A stretch of DNA of 8,126 nt from an uncultured Arenimonas sp. (GTDB lineage: Bacteria > Pseudomonadota > Gammaproteobacteria > Xanthomonadales > Xanthomonadaceae): contig CAMLKR010000101.1 in the NCBI GenBank assembly GCA_946480565.1, forward strand, positions 1 to 8,126, in the 5' to 3' direction. Positions 1-6,788 of the stretch are shown here, one piece after another. Both the position numbers and the translations under genes were made by a program. The first letter of the stretch is position 1; each line of letters opens with the position of its first letter. The notes under the pieces are model-generated. The model was not told the origin of the DNA and made no database searches. It saw only the letters and a program-made list of their open reading frames with translations.

Positions 1-1757
1 AGCACCGACAGCGGCAGTGCGCCATCGGCGAGCAGGGCGTCGTGGAAGGCGCGCAGGTCGAACCGGTCGCCCAGCCTCGTTTCCGCGCGGGCGCGCAGCT
101 CGCTGATCTTCAGCTGGCCGATCTTGTAGGCCAGGGCCTGGCCCGGCGTGCTGATGTAGCGGTCGACTTCGTTGGCGATGTCGAGTTCGGCCTTGGGCGC
201 GTTGGCGGCGAAGTAGTCGATCGCCTGCTGGCGCGACCAGCCCTTGGCGTGCAGGCCGGTGTCCACCACCAGGCGCACCGCCCGCCACATGTCGTAGGCC
301 AGCTGGCCCATGCGGTCGTAGGGGTCGTCGTATAGGCCCATGTCGTAACCCAGGCGCTCGGCGTACAGGCCCCAGCCCTCGATGAAGGCGGTGAAGCCGC
401 CCTGGCGGCGGAACATCGGCTGGTCCGGCATCTCCTGCGCCAGCGAGATCTGCAGGTGGTGGCCGGGCACGGCCTCGTGCAGCGACAGCGCCATCATCTC
501 CCAGCGCGGGCGCGATTCGGGCTTGTACAGGTTGACGTAGTAATAGCCCGCGCGTTTGCCGTCCGCCGCCGGCCGCTGGTAATAGGCCGTGGTGGTGTCG
601 GGTGCGGTCGCCGCCGGGATCGGGATGATGCCGTAGGGCGTGCGCGGCAGGGTGCCGAACACCTTCACCAGCTCCGGGTCGATGCGCCGGCTCATCGCGC
701 GGTATTCGGCCAGCAGGGCCTGCGGGTCGGTGTGGAAGAACTTCGGATCGGTGCGCAGGTGGGTGAAGAACGCCGCCAGGTCGCCCTTGAAGCCGACCTC
801 GGTGCGCAGCTTCTCCATCTCGGCGCGGATGCGCGCGACCTCCGCCAGTCCGATGGTGTGGATCTGTTCGGCGCTCAGGTCGGTGGTGGTGTACAGGCGC
901 GCCAGGTGGTCGTAATACGCGCGGCCGTCGGGCAGGTCGCCGGTGGCCACCGAATCGGGCGCGCCCGGCAGGTAGTCGTCATTGAAGAAGGTCTCGAAGC
1001 GCTGCAGCGCCGGCAGCACCACCTCGGCCACCGCGGCGCGGCCTTCGGCGCGCAGGCGGGCCTGCTCGTCGGCGGACAGCGCCGGATTCATCTCGCGGAA
1101 CGGGGCGTAAAAGCTGCTCTCCTCGGGCGCGGCCACGCGCTGCGCGGCGATCTGCGCCGGCACCCGCGACAGCACCGCCTTCGGCGGCACCCAGCCGCTG
1201 GCCAGGCCCTCGCGCAGTCGGGCGATCATCTGGTCCATGGCCGGGCCGTAGGCGCGCAGCCGGCCGATCCAGTCGGCGTAGTCCTTGGCGGTTTCGAAGC
1301 GCAGCGCCGGGGACAGGTTCACCGCCAGCAGGTGCGGGCCGCTGCGCTGGTCCACCAGCATCAGGTCGTCGCGGAAGGCGAAACCGGCGATCCGCGTTTC
1401 CAGCTGGCGGCGGTAGATGGCGTGGTTGAGCTGGTCGGCCGCCGACAGCGTGGCAGGATCGATCGCCAGCAGCGTGGCGAGCGAGGCGCGGGTCGCGGCC
1501 TGGTCGCGGGCCCGGGCCTGGGCGGAATAGTCGGGCAGCCGGTCGTTGTAGCGTTTGTCGCCGACGAAGCTGGCCATGATCGGGTTCTCGGCCAGCTGCC
1601 GCTCCCAGTCGGCCGCGAACAGGGCGTGCAGACGCGTCGAGGCTTCGGTGCTGGCCGCGGACGTCCGGGCCTCGGGGGTCGCCGCTGCCCAGGCATTCGG
1701 GACGAGGCTGGACAGGGCCAACGCGAGGGCGCCGGCGAGCAGGGTCGGTCGGGTCAT
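1..1757 (-). CDS. DUF885-family exported putative zinc peptidase (3' end cut by window edge)
   Basis: At least 585 codons read leftward from the ATG at 1757-1755; the stop lies beyond base 1. The visible C-terminus ([15 protein letters not shown]) resembles the usual end of DUF885 proteins, so only about 10-20 residues should be missing. The N-terminus ([24 protein letters not shown], split here as [14 protein letters not shown] and [10 protein letters not shown]) is a clear Sec signal peptide with an Ala-x-Ala cleavage region near residue 24, so the protein should be periplasmic or secreted. The family signature HEAVPGHH is at residues 427-434 (H427, E428, H433) and EGWGLYAE at 460-467. The spacing suits a metallopeptidase-like site with E460 as a possible third ligand, but catalysis is inferred from the family. 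GGAG at 1770-1767, 9 nt before the ATG, supports the start. It follows the methyltransferase gene by 40 bp and is probably cotranscribed. The substrate is unknown; peptide hydrolysis is a reasonable guess. Confidence 0.92.
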   Translation of the reverse strand, partial: MTRPTLLAGALALALSSLVPNAWAAATPEARTSAASTEASTRLHALFAADWERQLAENPIMASFVGDKRYNDRLPDYSAQARARDQAATRASLATLLAIDPATLSAADQLNHAIYRRQLETRIAGFAFRDDLMLVDQRSGPHLLAVNLSPALRFETAKDYADWIGRLRAYGPAMDQMIARLREGLASGWVPPKAVLSRVPAQIAAQRVAAPEESSFYAPFREMNPALSADEQARLRAEGRAAVAEVVLPALQRFETFFNDDYLPGAPDSVATGDLPDGRAYYDHLARLYTTTDLSAEQIHTIGLAEVARIRAEMEKLRTEVGFKGDLAAFFTHLRTDPKFFHTDPQALLAEYRAMSRRIDPELVKVFGTLPRTPYGIIPIPAATAPDTTTAYYQRPAADGKRAGYYYVNLYKPESRPRWEMMALSLHEAVPGHHLQISLAQEMPDQPMFRRQGGFTAFIEGWGLYAERLGYDMGLYDDPYDRMGQLAYDMWRAVRLVVDTGLHAKGWSRQQAIDYFAANAPKAELDIANEVDRYISTPGQALAYKIGQLKISELRARAETRLGDRFDLRAFHDALLADGALPLSV

Positions 1758-1797
1758 GCGGGAAGTCTCCGGAAGTCGGCGGAAAGGGTGGTGCGGA

Positions 1798-2556
1798 TCA
1801 GTCCTCGGGCGTGCGGCCGGCGCGCAGCGACAGCGGCCACGACACCGAACGCGTCAGGGCCGGGTCGCCCCAGGCGGCGGTGAAGTCGTCCACCAGTCCG
1901 GTCAGGGCGTCGCGGCCGGTTTCGCGCTGGTATTTCTGGCTGGCCGACCAACTGCGCAGGTAGGCCAGGTACTGCGCCAGGGTCCAGTCCAGGCGCATCG
2001 TGAAACGCGGCACGTCCGAGATCGGCTCGAAGGGGAAGGGCAGGTCGCGGTAGCCGTTTTCGACGTGGCGGCGTTCGGGCGGCCAGTAGGCATCGCCCAG
2101 GCGCTCGTCGTAGAGCCGGCGGAACAGGGCGTCGACGGGTTCGTCCACGTGGGTGAGGCCGTAACACCACAGCGCGATCACGCCGCCGGGTCGCAGCACG
2201 CGGGTCGCCTCGGTGCAGAAGCGGGCGTGGTTGAACCAGTGGTAGGCCTGGGCCACGGTGACCAGGTCGGCGCTGTGGTCGCGCAGGCTGCAGGCTTCGG
2301 CCGGTTCGACCCGCCAGTGGATGCGCGCGTCCGCGGGGGCGTGCGCGATCTGCTCTTCGCTGGGGTCGCTGGCGTGCACGCGCTGGAAATGGTGCGCCAG
2401 CGCCAGGCTGGCCTGGCCGTTGCCGCAGCCCGCATCCCAGGCCAGCTCATGGTGCTGGCAGGTTTCCGACAGCCAATCGAACAGGGCCGCGGGATAGGTC
2501 GGGCGCGCCGCGGCATAGTCCGCCGCGTGCCGCGAAAAATGATCCTTGAACGCCAT
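1798..2556 (-). CDS. Class I SAM-dependent methyltransferase (Methyltransf_11 type)
   Basis: 252 residues, a normal length for stand-alone small-molecule methyltransferases. The N-terminal FSRHAADYAAARPTYP (residues 7-22) is typical of the group that includes the trans-aconitate methyltransferase-like proteins. Motif I, DAGCGNGQA, is at 41-49 and forms the SAM-binding loop. An acidic residue at the end of strand beta 2 (D64 in HASDPSEEQ) should bind the ribose hydroxyls. SADLVTVAQAYHWF (95-108) is the motif at strand beta 4, and LRPGG (121-125) precedes strand beta 5. There is no signal peptide, so it is cytoplasmic. GGAGG ends 4 nt before the ATG, a strong ribosome binding site that fixes the start. 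It lies 75 bp after the rluE-like gene and 40 bp before the DUF885 gene on the same strand. The methyl acceptor cannot be read from the sequence, and the name Tmt1-like would be over-specific. Confidence 0.93.
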   Translation of the reverse strand: MAFKDHFSRHAADYAAARPTYPAALFDWLSETCQHHELAWDAGCGNGQASLALAHHFQRVHASDPSEEQIAHAPADARIHWRVEPAEACSLRDHSADLVTVAQAYHWFNHARFCTEATRVLRPGGVIALWCYGLTHVDEPVDALFRRLYDERLGDAYWPPERRHVENGYRDLPFPFEPISDVPRFTMRLDWTLAQYLAYLRSWSASQKYQRETGRDALTGLVDDFTAAWGDPALTRSVSWPLSLRAGRTPED

Positions 2557-2631
2557 GGCCCCTCCAGCAGGTGCAGGGTCGGGTGATCTTACCGCCAGCC
2601 GCGCCGCCGCCGCCGGTACCGGTGCCGCGGG

Positions 2632-3177
2632 CTACTGCTGCAGTTCGCGCCACTGGCCGGGCGGCAGGCCCTCGAGCCGGTGCGGGCCGACGGCGATGCG
2701 CAGCAGGCGCAGGGTCGGCAGGCCGACCGCGGCGGTCATGCGCCGCACCTGGCGGTTCCGGCCTTCGGTGATGGTGAGTTCGATCCAGCTGTCGGGCACG
2801 GTCTTGCGCTGGCGCACCGGCGGGTCGCGCGGCCACAGCCAGTCCGGCGCGCCCACCAGCACCTGGGCCTTGGCCGGGCGGGTCGGGCCGTCGGCCAGGG
2901 TGACGCCGGCGCGCAGCTGGGCCAGGTGTTCGTCGCCGGCCTGGCCCTCGACCTGCACCAGGTAGGTCTTGGGCCAGTGGAACTTGGGCGAGCTGATGCG
3001 GGCGATCAGCGGGCCGTCGTCGGACAGCAGCAGCAGGCCCTCGGAGTCCTGGTCCAGCCGGCCCGCGGCGTAAACGCCGGGCGGCAGGGCGAATCCGGCC
3101 AGGGTCGGCCGCGGCGGCACCGTCTTGTCGGTGAACTGGCAGAGCACGCCGTAGGGTTTGTTGAAGGCCAGGAGCAT
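2632..3177 (-). CDS. rluE: 23S rRNA pseudouridine synthase, RluE family
   Basis: 181 residues from the ATG at 3177-3175. The protein starts directly with the catalytic-domain strand MLLAFNKPYGVLCQF, as in RsuA/RluB/RluE/RluF enzymes, and has no S4 RNA-binding domain, which fits RluE. The catalytic motif is GRLDQDSEGLLLL (39-51) with D42 as the predicted nucleophile. KTYLVQVEG (70-78) and GRNRQVRRMTAAVGLPTLRL (139-158) are the other conserved motifs. By family knowledge it isomerises one uridine of 23S rRNA (U2457 in E. coli numbering) in the peptidyl transferase region. The frame is open 60 codons further upstream, but that would run into the divergent ABC exporter gene and adds no conserved sequence, so I chose the inner ATG. 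No good Shine-Dalgarno precedes it. It is the first of three leftward genes. The alternative is another RsuA-family member with different target specificity. Confidence 0.92.
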   Translation of the reverse strand: MLLAFNKPYGVLCQFTDKTVPPRPTLAGFALPPGVYAAGRLDQDSEGLLLLSDDGPLIARISSPKFHWPKTYLVQVEGQAGDEHLAQLRAGVTLADGPTRPAKAQVLVGAPDWLWPRDPPVRQRKTVPDSWIELTITEGRNRQVRRMTAAVGLPTLRLLRIAVGPHRLEGLPPGQWRELQQ

Positions 3178-3183
3178 CCGGGC

Positions 3184-3189
3184 AGTGTA
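3184..3189 (-). promoter_or_regulatory. Possible -10 element for the rluE-like operon (leaderless start)
   Basis: On the minus strand, TACACT matches the -10 consensus TATAAT at four of six positions and ends 6 nt before the ATG at 3177. If used, transcription would begin at or next to the ATG, giving a leaderless mRNA; that would explain the absence of a Shine-Dalgarno. No good -35 hexamer is found at 16-18 bp, so the call is weak. Confidence 0.22.
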
Positions 3190-3262
3190 CGCCCCCGTGA
3201 GAAACTCTGCCCCCGGCACCGACGTGGCCACGCCCCGCGCGGCCCCCCGACAGGACTCCCGC

Positions 3263-5023
3263 ATGGCCACCGAACACCCGCTGCGCCGGCTCGCCGGCTT
3301 CGCCCGCCCCCACCGCCGCAATGCCGTGCTGGCGACGGTGTACTCGGTGCTCAACAAGATCTTCGACGTGCTGCCCGAGCTGTTGATCGGCGTCGCGGTG
3401 GACGTGGTGGTGAACCAGCAGGATTCCTTCCTGGCCGGTTTCGGCCTGCCCGATCCGCTGCACCAGCTCTACGTGCTGGTGGCGCTGACGGTGGTGATCT
3501 GGGTGGCCGAATCGCTGTTCGAATACCTGTACGCGCTGAAATGGCGCGGGCTGGCGCAGGACCTGCAGCACGCGCTGCGCCAGGCCGCGTACGGCCACCT
3601 GCAGAAGCTGCCGCCGGCCATGATCGAACGCGAGCGCAGCGGCCGGCTGATGGCGCTGATGAACGAGGATGTGAACCAGATCGAGCGTTTCCTCAACACC
3701 GGCGCCAACGACCTGATCCAGGTCGTCGTGAGTTCGCTGCTGGTGGGCGGTGTGTTCTTCGTGCTGACGGCCGACCTGGCCGCGCTGGCGATGCTGCCGA
3801 TACCGCTGATCCTCATCGGCGCCTTCTGGTTCCAGAAGCGGCTGGCGCCGCGGTATGCGGCCGCGCGCGAGGCCGCGGCCACCGTGTCGGCGCGGCTGAA
3901 CAACAACCTGGCCGGCATGGCCACCATCCAGGCCTATACCGCCGAGGAGTTCGAGGCCGAACACCTGCGCCAGGCCAGCGACGGCTTCCGCGCCCGCAAC
4001 GCCGAGGCGATCCGCTTCTCGGCGGCGATCACGCCGGTGATCCGGATGGCGATCCTGGCCGGCTTCGTCGCGACCCTGCTTTACGGCGGCGTGCTGACCC
4101 TGCGCGGCGAGCTCGGCGTCGGAAGTTATTCGGCGCTCGTCTACCTGACCCAGCGCCTGCTGTGGCCGCTGACCCGCCTGGCCGACATGACCGACCTCTA
4201 CCAGCGCGCCATGGCGTCGGTGAACCGGGTGATGGACCTGCTGGACACGCCGGTGCCCGAACGCGGCACGGCGCCGCTGCCCGGCAAGCCGCGCGGCGAG
4301 CTCGCGTTCGACGCCGTGGGCTACGACTACGACGGCCGCCCGGTGGTGCAGGGCGTGTCGCTGCAGGTGCCCGCGGGCCAGACCGTGGCCCTGGTCGGCG
4401 GCACCGGCGGCGGCAAGAGCACCCTGCTGAAGCTGCTGCTGCGCTTCCTGGACCCGGCGCGCGGCCGCATCACGCTCGATGGCCTCGACGTGGCCGGCCT
4501 CGACCCGGCCGCGCTGCGGCGCGCGGTCGGCTACGTCGCGCAGGAACCCTTCCTCACCGACGGAACGGTCGCCGACAACATCGCCTACGGCGAACGGTCG
4601 CCGGACCGCGCGCGCGTGGAGGCCGCCGCCCGCGCGGCCGAAGCGCACGCCTTCATCGCCGCGATGCCGCAGGGTTACGACAGCCCGGTCGGTGAACGCG
4701 GCGGCCAGCTCAGCGGCGGCCAGCGCCAGCGCATCGCGCTCGCGCGCGCCCTGTACCGCGACCCGGCCATCCTGGTGCTGGACGAGGCCACGTCCGCCGT
4801 CGACAACGAAACCGAAGCCGCGATCCAGCATTCCCTGGCCACCGCCGCGCGCGGCCGCACCACCCTGGTGGTCGCGCACCGGCTCAGCACCGTTCGCCAC
4901 GCCGATGCCATCCACGTGCTCGAAGCCGGCCGCATCGTCGAATCCGGCACGCACGACCAGCTGGTGGCCCGCGGCGGCGCCTATGCCGCGCTGTGGCGCC
5001 TGCAGACCGGCGAGCCGGCCTGA
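3263..5023 (+). CDS. ABC exporter half-transporter (type I exporter fold, fused membrane and ATPase domains)
   Basis: 586 residues, the usual size for a homodimeric MsbA/multidrug-type exporter. The membrane domain covers about residues 20-325, with hydrophobic segments near 22-50, 68-90, 150-172, 173-191, 258-280 and 285-305. The ATPase domain is at about 345-580: Walker A GGTGGGKST (379-387), Q-loop Q427 in VAQEPF, signature LSGGQ (483-487), Walker B ILVLDE (503-508) with catalytic E508, D-loop SAVD (511-514) and H-loop H539. All catalytic residues are intact. AGGA at 3252-3255, 7 nt before the ATG, decides the start; the frame is open 35 codons further up but overlaps the divergent rluE-like gene. 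It should sit in the inner membrane and export a lipid, drug or peptide; the substrate cannot be told. The region up to the rluE-like start (3178-3262) must hold promoters for both directions. The amidohydrolase gene follows after 71 bp. Confidence 0.95.
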   Translation: MATEHPLRRLAGFARPHRRNAVLATVYSVLNKIFDVLPELLIGVAVDVVVNQQDSFLAGFGLPDPLHQLYVLVALTVVIWVAESLFEYLYALKWRGLAQDLQHALRQAAYGHLQKLPPAMIERERSGRLMALMNEDVNQIERFLNTGANDLIQVVVSSLLVGGVFFVLTADLAALAMLPIPLILIGAFWFQKRLAPRYAAAREAAATVSARLNNNLAGMATIQAYTAEEFEAEHLRQASDGFRARNAEAIRFSAAITPVIRMAILAGFVATLLYGGVLTLRGELGVGSYSALVYLTQRLLWPLTRLADMTDLYQRAMASVNRVMDLLDTPVPERGTAPLPGKPRGELAFDAVGYDYDGRPVVQGVSLQVPAGQTVALVGGTGGGKSTLLKLLLRFLDPARGRITLDGLDVAGLDPAALRRAVGYVAQEPFLTDGTVADNIAYGERSPDRARVEAAARAAEAHAFIAAMPQGYDSPVGERGGQLSGGQRQRIALARALYRDPAILVLDEATSAVDNETEAAIQHSLATAARGRTTLVVAHRLSTVRHADAIHVLEAGRIVESGTHDQLVARGGAYAALWRLQTGEPA

Positions 5024-5094
5024 GCCGCGCACGCCGTCACACCCCGGCCGGCGTCCGACCGGCGACAATGCCGCGTCCACCACCGAGCCCGTCC

Positions 5095-6417
5095 ATGACC
5101 CAGCGCATCCTGTCCGTCGCCCTCCTTGCCTCGGCGTTTGCCGCGGCGCTCGCGCCTTCCGCGGTTCCTGCCGAAGACGCCCTGCCGGACCGCCACCGCG
5201 GCGATGCCCTGATCCTGGCCGACCGCCTGCTCGACGTGCGCACCGGCCGCTGGCTGGAAAACGTCAACGTCCTGGTGACGGACGGCCGCATCGAGAAGAT
5301 CGCGCACGGCGGCGCCGGCCTGCACATGATCACCACCGACATCCCGGTCATCGACCTCAAAGGCCACAGCCTGCTGCCGGGCCTGATCGACATGCACGTG
5401 CACCTGGACAGCGACCCCGGCTACGGCGGCTACACCCGCCTGCAGTTCAGCGACCGCTTCTGGTCGGTGCTGCAGGTCAAGCACGCCCGGGAAACGCTCG
5501 ACGCCGGTTTCACCACCGTGCGCAACCTCGGCTCCGGCGCCTGGAACGACGTCGGCCTGCGCCAGGCCATCGACGAGGGCAAGCTGCCGGGCCCGCGCAT
5601 CGTCAGCGCCGCCTACAGCTTCGGCGCCACCGGCGGCCACTGCGACAGCACCTATTTCCCGCCATCCATGGACCAGAAGAAGCCCTACAACGCCGACAAC
5701 CCCGAGGCCGCGCGCCACAGCGTGCGCGAGCTGCGCAAGTACGGCGCCCAGGTGATCAAGGTCTGCGCCACCGGCGGCGTGTTCTCGCGCAACACCGAGC
5801 CCGGCCAGCAGCAGATGCGCGAGGACGAGATCCGCGCCGCGGTCGAGGAGGCGCACCAGTGGGGCCTGCCGGTCGCCGCGCACGCGCACGGCGCCAGCGG
5901 CATCAAGGCCGCGATCCGCGCCGGCGTGGACACCATCGAACACGCCAGCCTGATCGACGACGAGGGCATCGCCCTGGCGAAAAAACACGGCGCCTGGCTG
6001 TCCATGGACATCTACAACACCGACTACACCCAGGCCGAAGGCGCGAAAAACGGCGTGCTGGAAGACAACCTGCGCAAGGACCGCGAGATCGCCGAAGTGC
6101 AGCGCCAGGGCTTCAAGCGCGCCCACGCCGCCGGCGTGCGCATGGTCTACGGCACCGACGCCGGCGTGTACCCGCACGGACAGAACGGCCGCCAGTTCGC
6201 GGTGATGGTGCGTTATGGCATGACGCCGCTGCAGGCCATCCAGTCGGCCACGGTGAACGCGGCCGAGGCGCTGCAGCGCAAGGATGTCGGCGTGGCCGAG
6301 GTCGGTCGTTATGCCGACTTCGTCGCCGTCGCCGGTGACCCCACTGCCGACGTGCGCCTGCTCGAGGCGGTGCCGGTGGTGATCAAGGGCGGCGAACTGG
6401 CCAAGGACGCCCGCTGA
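5095..6417 (+). CDS. Exported metal-dependent amidohydrolase, Xaa-Pro/Xaa-Arg dipeptidase type (M38-like)
   Basis: 440 residues. The signal peptide (MTQRILSVALLASAFAAALA, then PSAVPAEDA) points to the periplasm. The amidohydrolase barrel has the full metal-site set: HVH at 101-103 (DMHVHLD), K222 in QVIKVCATGGV as the probable carboxylated lysine, H263/H265 in AAHAHG, H283 in IEHAS and D355 in YGTDAG. The small beta-sandwich domain is formed by the two ends (LADRLLDVRTGRW near 41-53; GRYADFVAVAGDP near 404-416). GGHCD (180-184) and YPHGQN (359-364) are typical of the imidazolonepropionase-like/prolidase-like subgroup that includes Caulobacter CC2672, known to hydrolyse Xaa-Lys/Arg-type dipeptides. 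Exact specificity is not readable here. The start at 5095 gives a clean signal peptide; an upstream in-frame ATG at 5068 would add a proline-rich stretch that spoils it. The Shine-Dalgarno is weak. It may be cotranscribed with the exporter 71 bp upstream. Confidence 0.93.
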   Translation: MTQRILSVALLASAFAAALAPSAVPAEDALPDRHRGDALILADRLLDVRTGRWLENVNVLVTDGRIEKIAHGGAGLHMITTDIPVIDLKGHSLLPGLIDMHVHLDSDPGYGGYTRLQFSDRFWSVLQVKHARETLDAGFTTVRNLGSGAWNDVGLRQAIDEGKLPGPRIVSAAYSFGATGGHCDSTYFPPSMDQKKPYNADNPEAARHSVRELRKYGAQVIKVCATGGVFSRNTEPGQQQMREDEIRAAVEEAHQWGLPVAAHAHGASGIKAAIRAGVDTIEHASLIDDEGIALAKKHGAWLSMDIYNTDYTQAEGAKNGVLEDNLRKDREIAEVQRQGFKRAHAAGVRMVYGTDAGVYPHGQNGRQFAVMVRYGMTPLQAIQSATVNAAEALQRKDVGVAEVGRYADFVAVAGDPTADVRLLEAVPVVIKGGELAKDAR

Positions 6418-6421
6418 CATC

Positions 6422-6443
6422 CGCCATCTAGCGTGGATGGGCG
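6422..6443 (+). terminator. Weak candidate hairpin after the amidohydrolase stop
   Basis: CGCCATC (6422-6428) can pair with GATGGGCG (6436-6443) with one bulged G, leaving a 7-nt loop. It begins 4 nt after the stop codon, where a terminator would be expected. No T-run follows, so intrinsic termination is doubtful; a role in mRNA 3'-end protection or no role at all is equally possible. Confidence 0.25.
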
Positions 6444-6503
6444 TGCATGCTTCGCGGCCGGCGCAGACTGGCCCAGATGAACGGCGCCTTCCGAGCGCAG
6501 CGC

Positions 6504-6519
6504 CCTCTGTCTACAGAGG
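6504..6519. repeat. Perfect inverted repeat CCTCTGT-CT-ACAGAGG
   Basis: Two 7-bp arms are exactly complementary around a 2-bp centre. This near-palindrome could bind a dimeric regulator or form a small hairpin. It lies in the gene-free stretch about 265 bp before the first cassette. There is no sequence evidence for any particular regulator. Confidence 0.5.
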
Positions 6520-6540
6520 CGGCGAGGCGGCAGTGAATGA

Positions 6541-6589
6541 GATTCGAATGGCGGCGAAAACCACCACTACGGACGCCGCCATGCGACTC
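6541..6589. repeat. Long imperfect inverted repeat (14 of 16 arm positions pair)
   Basis: The inner arms ATGGCGGCG (6548-6556) and CGCCGCCAT (6574-6582) are perfectly complementary over 9 bp. The pairing extends outward to 6541 and 6589 with two mismatches (T6543/C6587 and A6547/G6583). The loop is 17 nt (6557-6573), rich in A and C. It could be a transcript hairpin, an operator or a remnant of a small mobile element; there is no T-run after it. Its function is unknown. Confidence 0.55.
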
Positions 6590-6755
6590 CGGATATACCC
6601 GCGTCCGCGCTCCAATAACCAGATATCCGTCGTTTGCGCTCGATAACGCCGGATCCAGGAAGAGCCCTGGAGCACGGTCCGCCGGGCAATACATTGACGG
6701 GGCGCGGAATTCTTCTTGACCGGATCGGCGGGATCGGAGAACCATACGGTGATAT

Positions 6756-6787
6756 GCCTCACTTTTGAGGCCTAATAGGCGTTAGGC
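6756..6787 (+). other. Left boundary recombination site of the cassette array (attI-like or degenerate attC)
   Basis: The site ends in the core GTTAGGC (6781-6787), the same R-type core found at every cassette junction to the right, so recombination would occur between G6781 and T6782. An inverted partner, GCCTAA (6770-6775), lies 6 bp before TTAGGC (6782-6787). That spacing resembles the paired L and R integrase-binding boxes of attI. Just before it, GCCTCA (6756-6761) and TGAGGC (6766-6771) form a perfect 6-bp hairpin with a CTTT loop. The long AAGCCG/CGGCTT stem of the array's attC sites is absent. It is therefore either the attI of this integron or an attC that lost its central stem. No integrase gene adjoins it, which keeps the attI reading uncertain. 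Confidence 0.55.
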
Positions 6788-6788
6788 A

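Larger units (their letters stand above)
6418..6781. other. 364-bp intergenic region between the amidohydrolase and the cassette array; no convincing gene
   Basis: I see no gene here. Short open frames exist on both strands (for example 6428-6745 minus, 105 codons), but none has a recognisable motif or a usable ribosome binding site. In particular, none has the sequence of a tyrosine-recombinase integrase, which normally sits beside attI and reads away from the cassettes. The stretch has several inverted repeats (6422-6443, 6504-6519, 6541-6589, 6654-6671, 6756-6771). TTGAC-type hexamers are at 6694-6699 and 6716-6721 and could be -35 elements of a cassette promoter, but neither has a good -10 at 16-18 bp. 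Base composition is already less extreme than in the upstream genes, particularly from about 6590 on. Confidence 0.75.

Noticed and set aside
456..1883. 475-codon open frame on the plus strand
   Set aside because: Antisense to the DUF885 gene; no recognisable motif, with the composition of a reverse-strand shadow.
2613..2622. Palindrome CCGGTACCGG between the rluE-like and methyltransferase genes
   Set aside because: Ten bases of palindrome in GC-rich intergenic DNA with no supporting promoter context; likely chance.
2680..4695. 671-codon open frame on the plus strand
   Set aside because: Shadow frame over the rluE-like gene and the exporter; low-complexity Arg/Ala/Gly translation with no domain.
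5047..5063. Terminator between the exporter and the amidohydrolase (GCCGG/CCGGC)
   Set aside because: Only a 5-bp stem with a 7-nt loop and no T-run; common by chance at this GC content.
2447..5083. 878-codon open frame on the minus strand
   Set aside because: It runs antisense to the ABC exporter and crosses the rluE-like and methyltransferase genes in another frame. Its translation is Arg/Gly/His/Gln-rich with no motif, the typical shadow of high-GC coding DNA.
4479..6338. 619-codon open frame on the plus strand
   Set aside because: Another frame across the exporter and amidohydrolase; the translation is Arg/Pro/Ala-rich with no motif.
4981..6420. 479-codon open frame on the minus strand
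   Set aside because: Antisense to the amidohydrolase, whose intact catalytic motifs show which frame is real.
6428..6745. Possible divergent integrase remnant (105-codon minus-strand frame)
   Set aside because: The translation shows none of the tyrosine-recombinase features (no IntI-like N-terminal region, no HxxR or catalytic Tyr context). It is probably chance.
6694..6750. Cassette promoter (Pc) from TTGACG at 6694 or TTGACC at 6716
   Set aside because: Neither has a credible -10 hexamer at 16-18 bp; the nearest AT-containing hexamers are too far away. A promoter may exist here but the sequence does not support a position.
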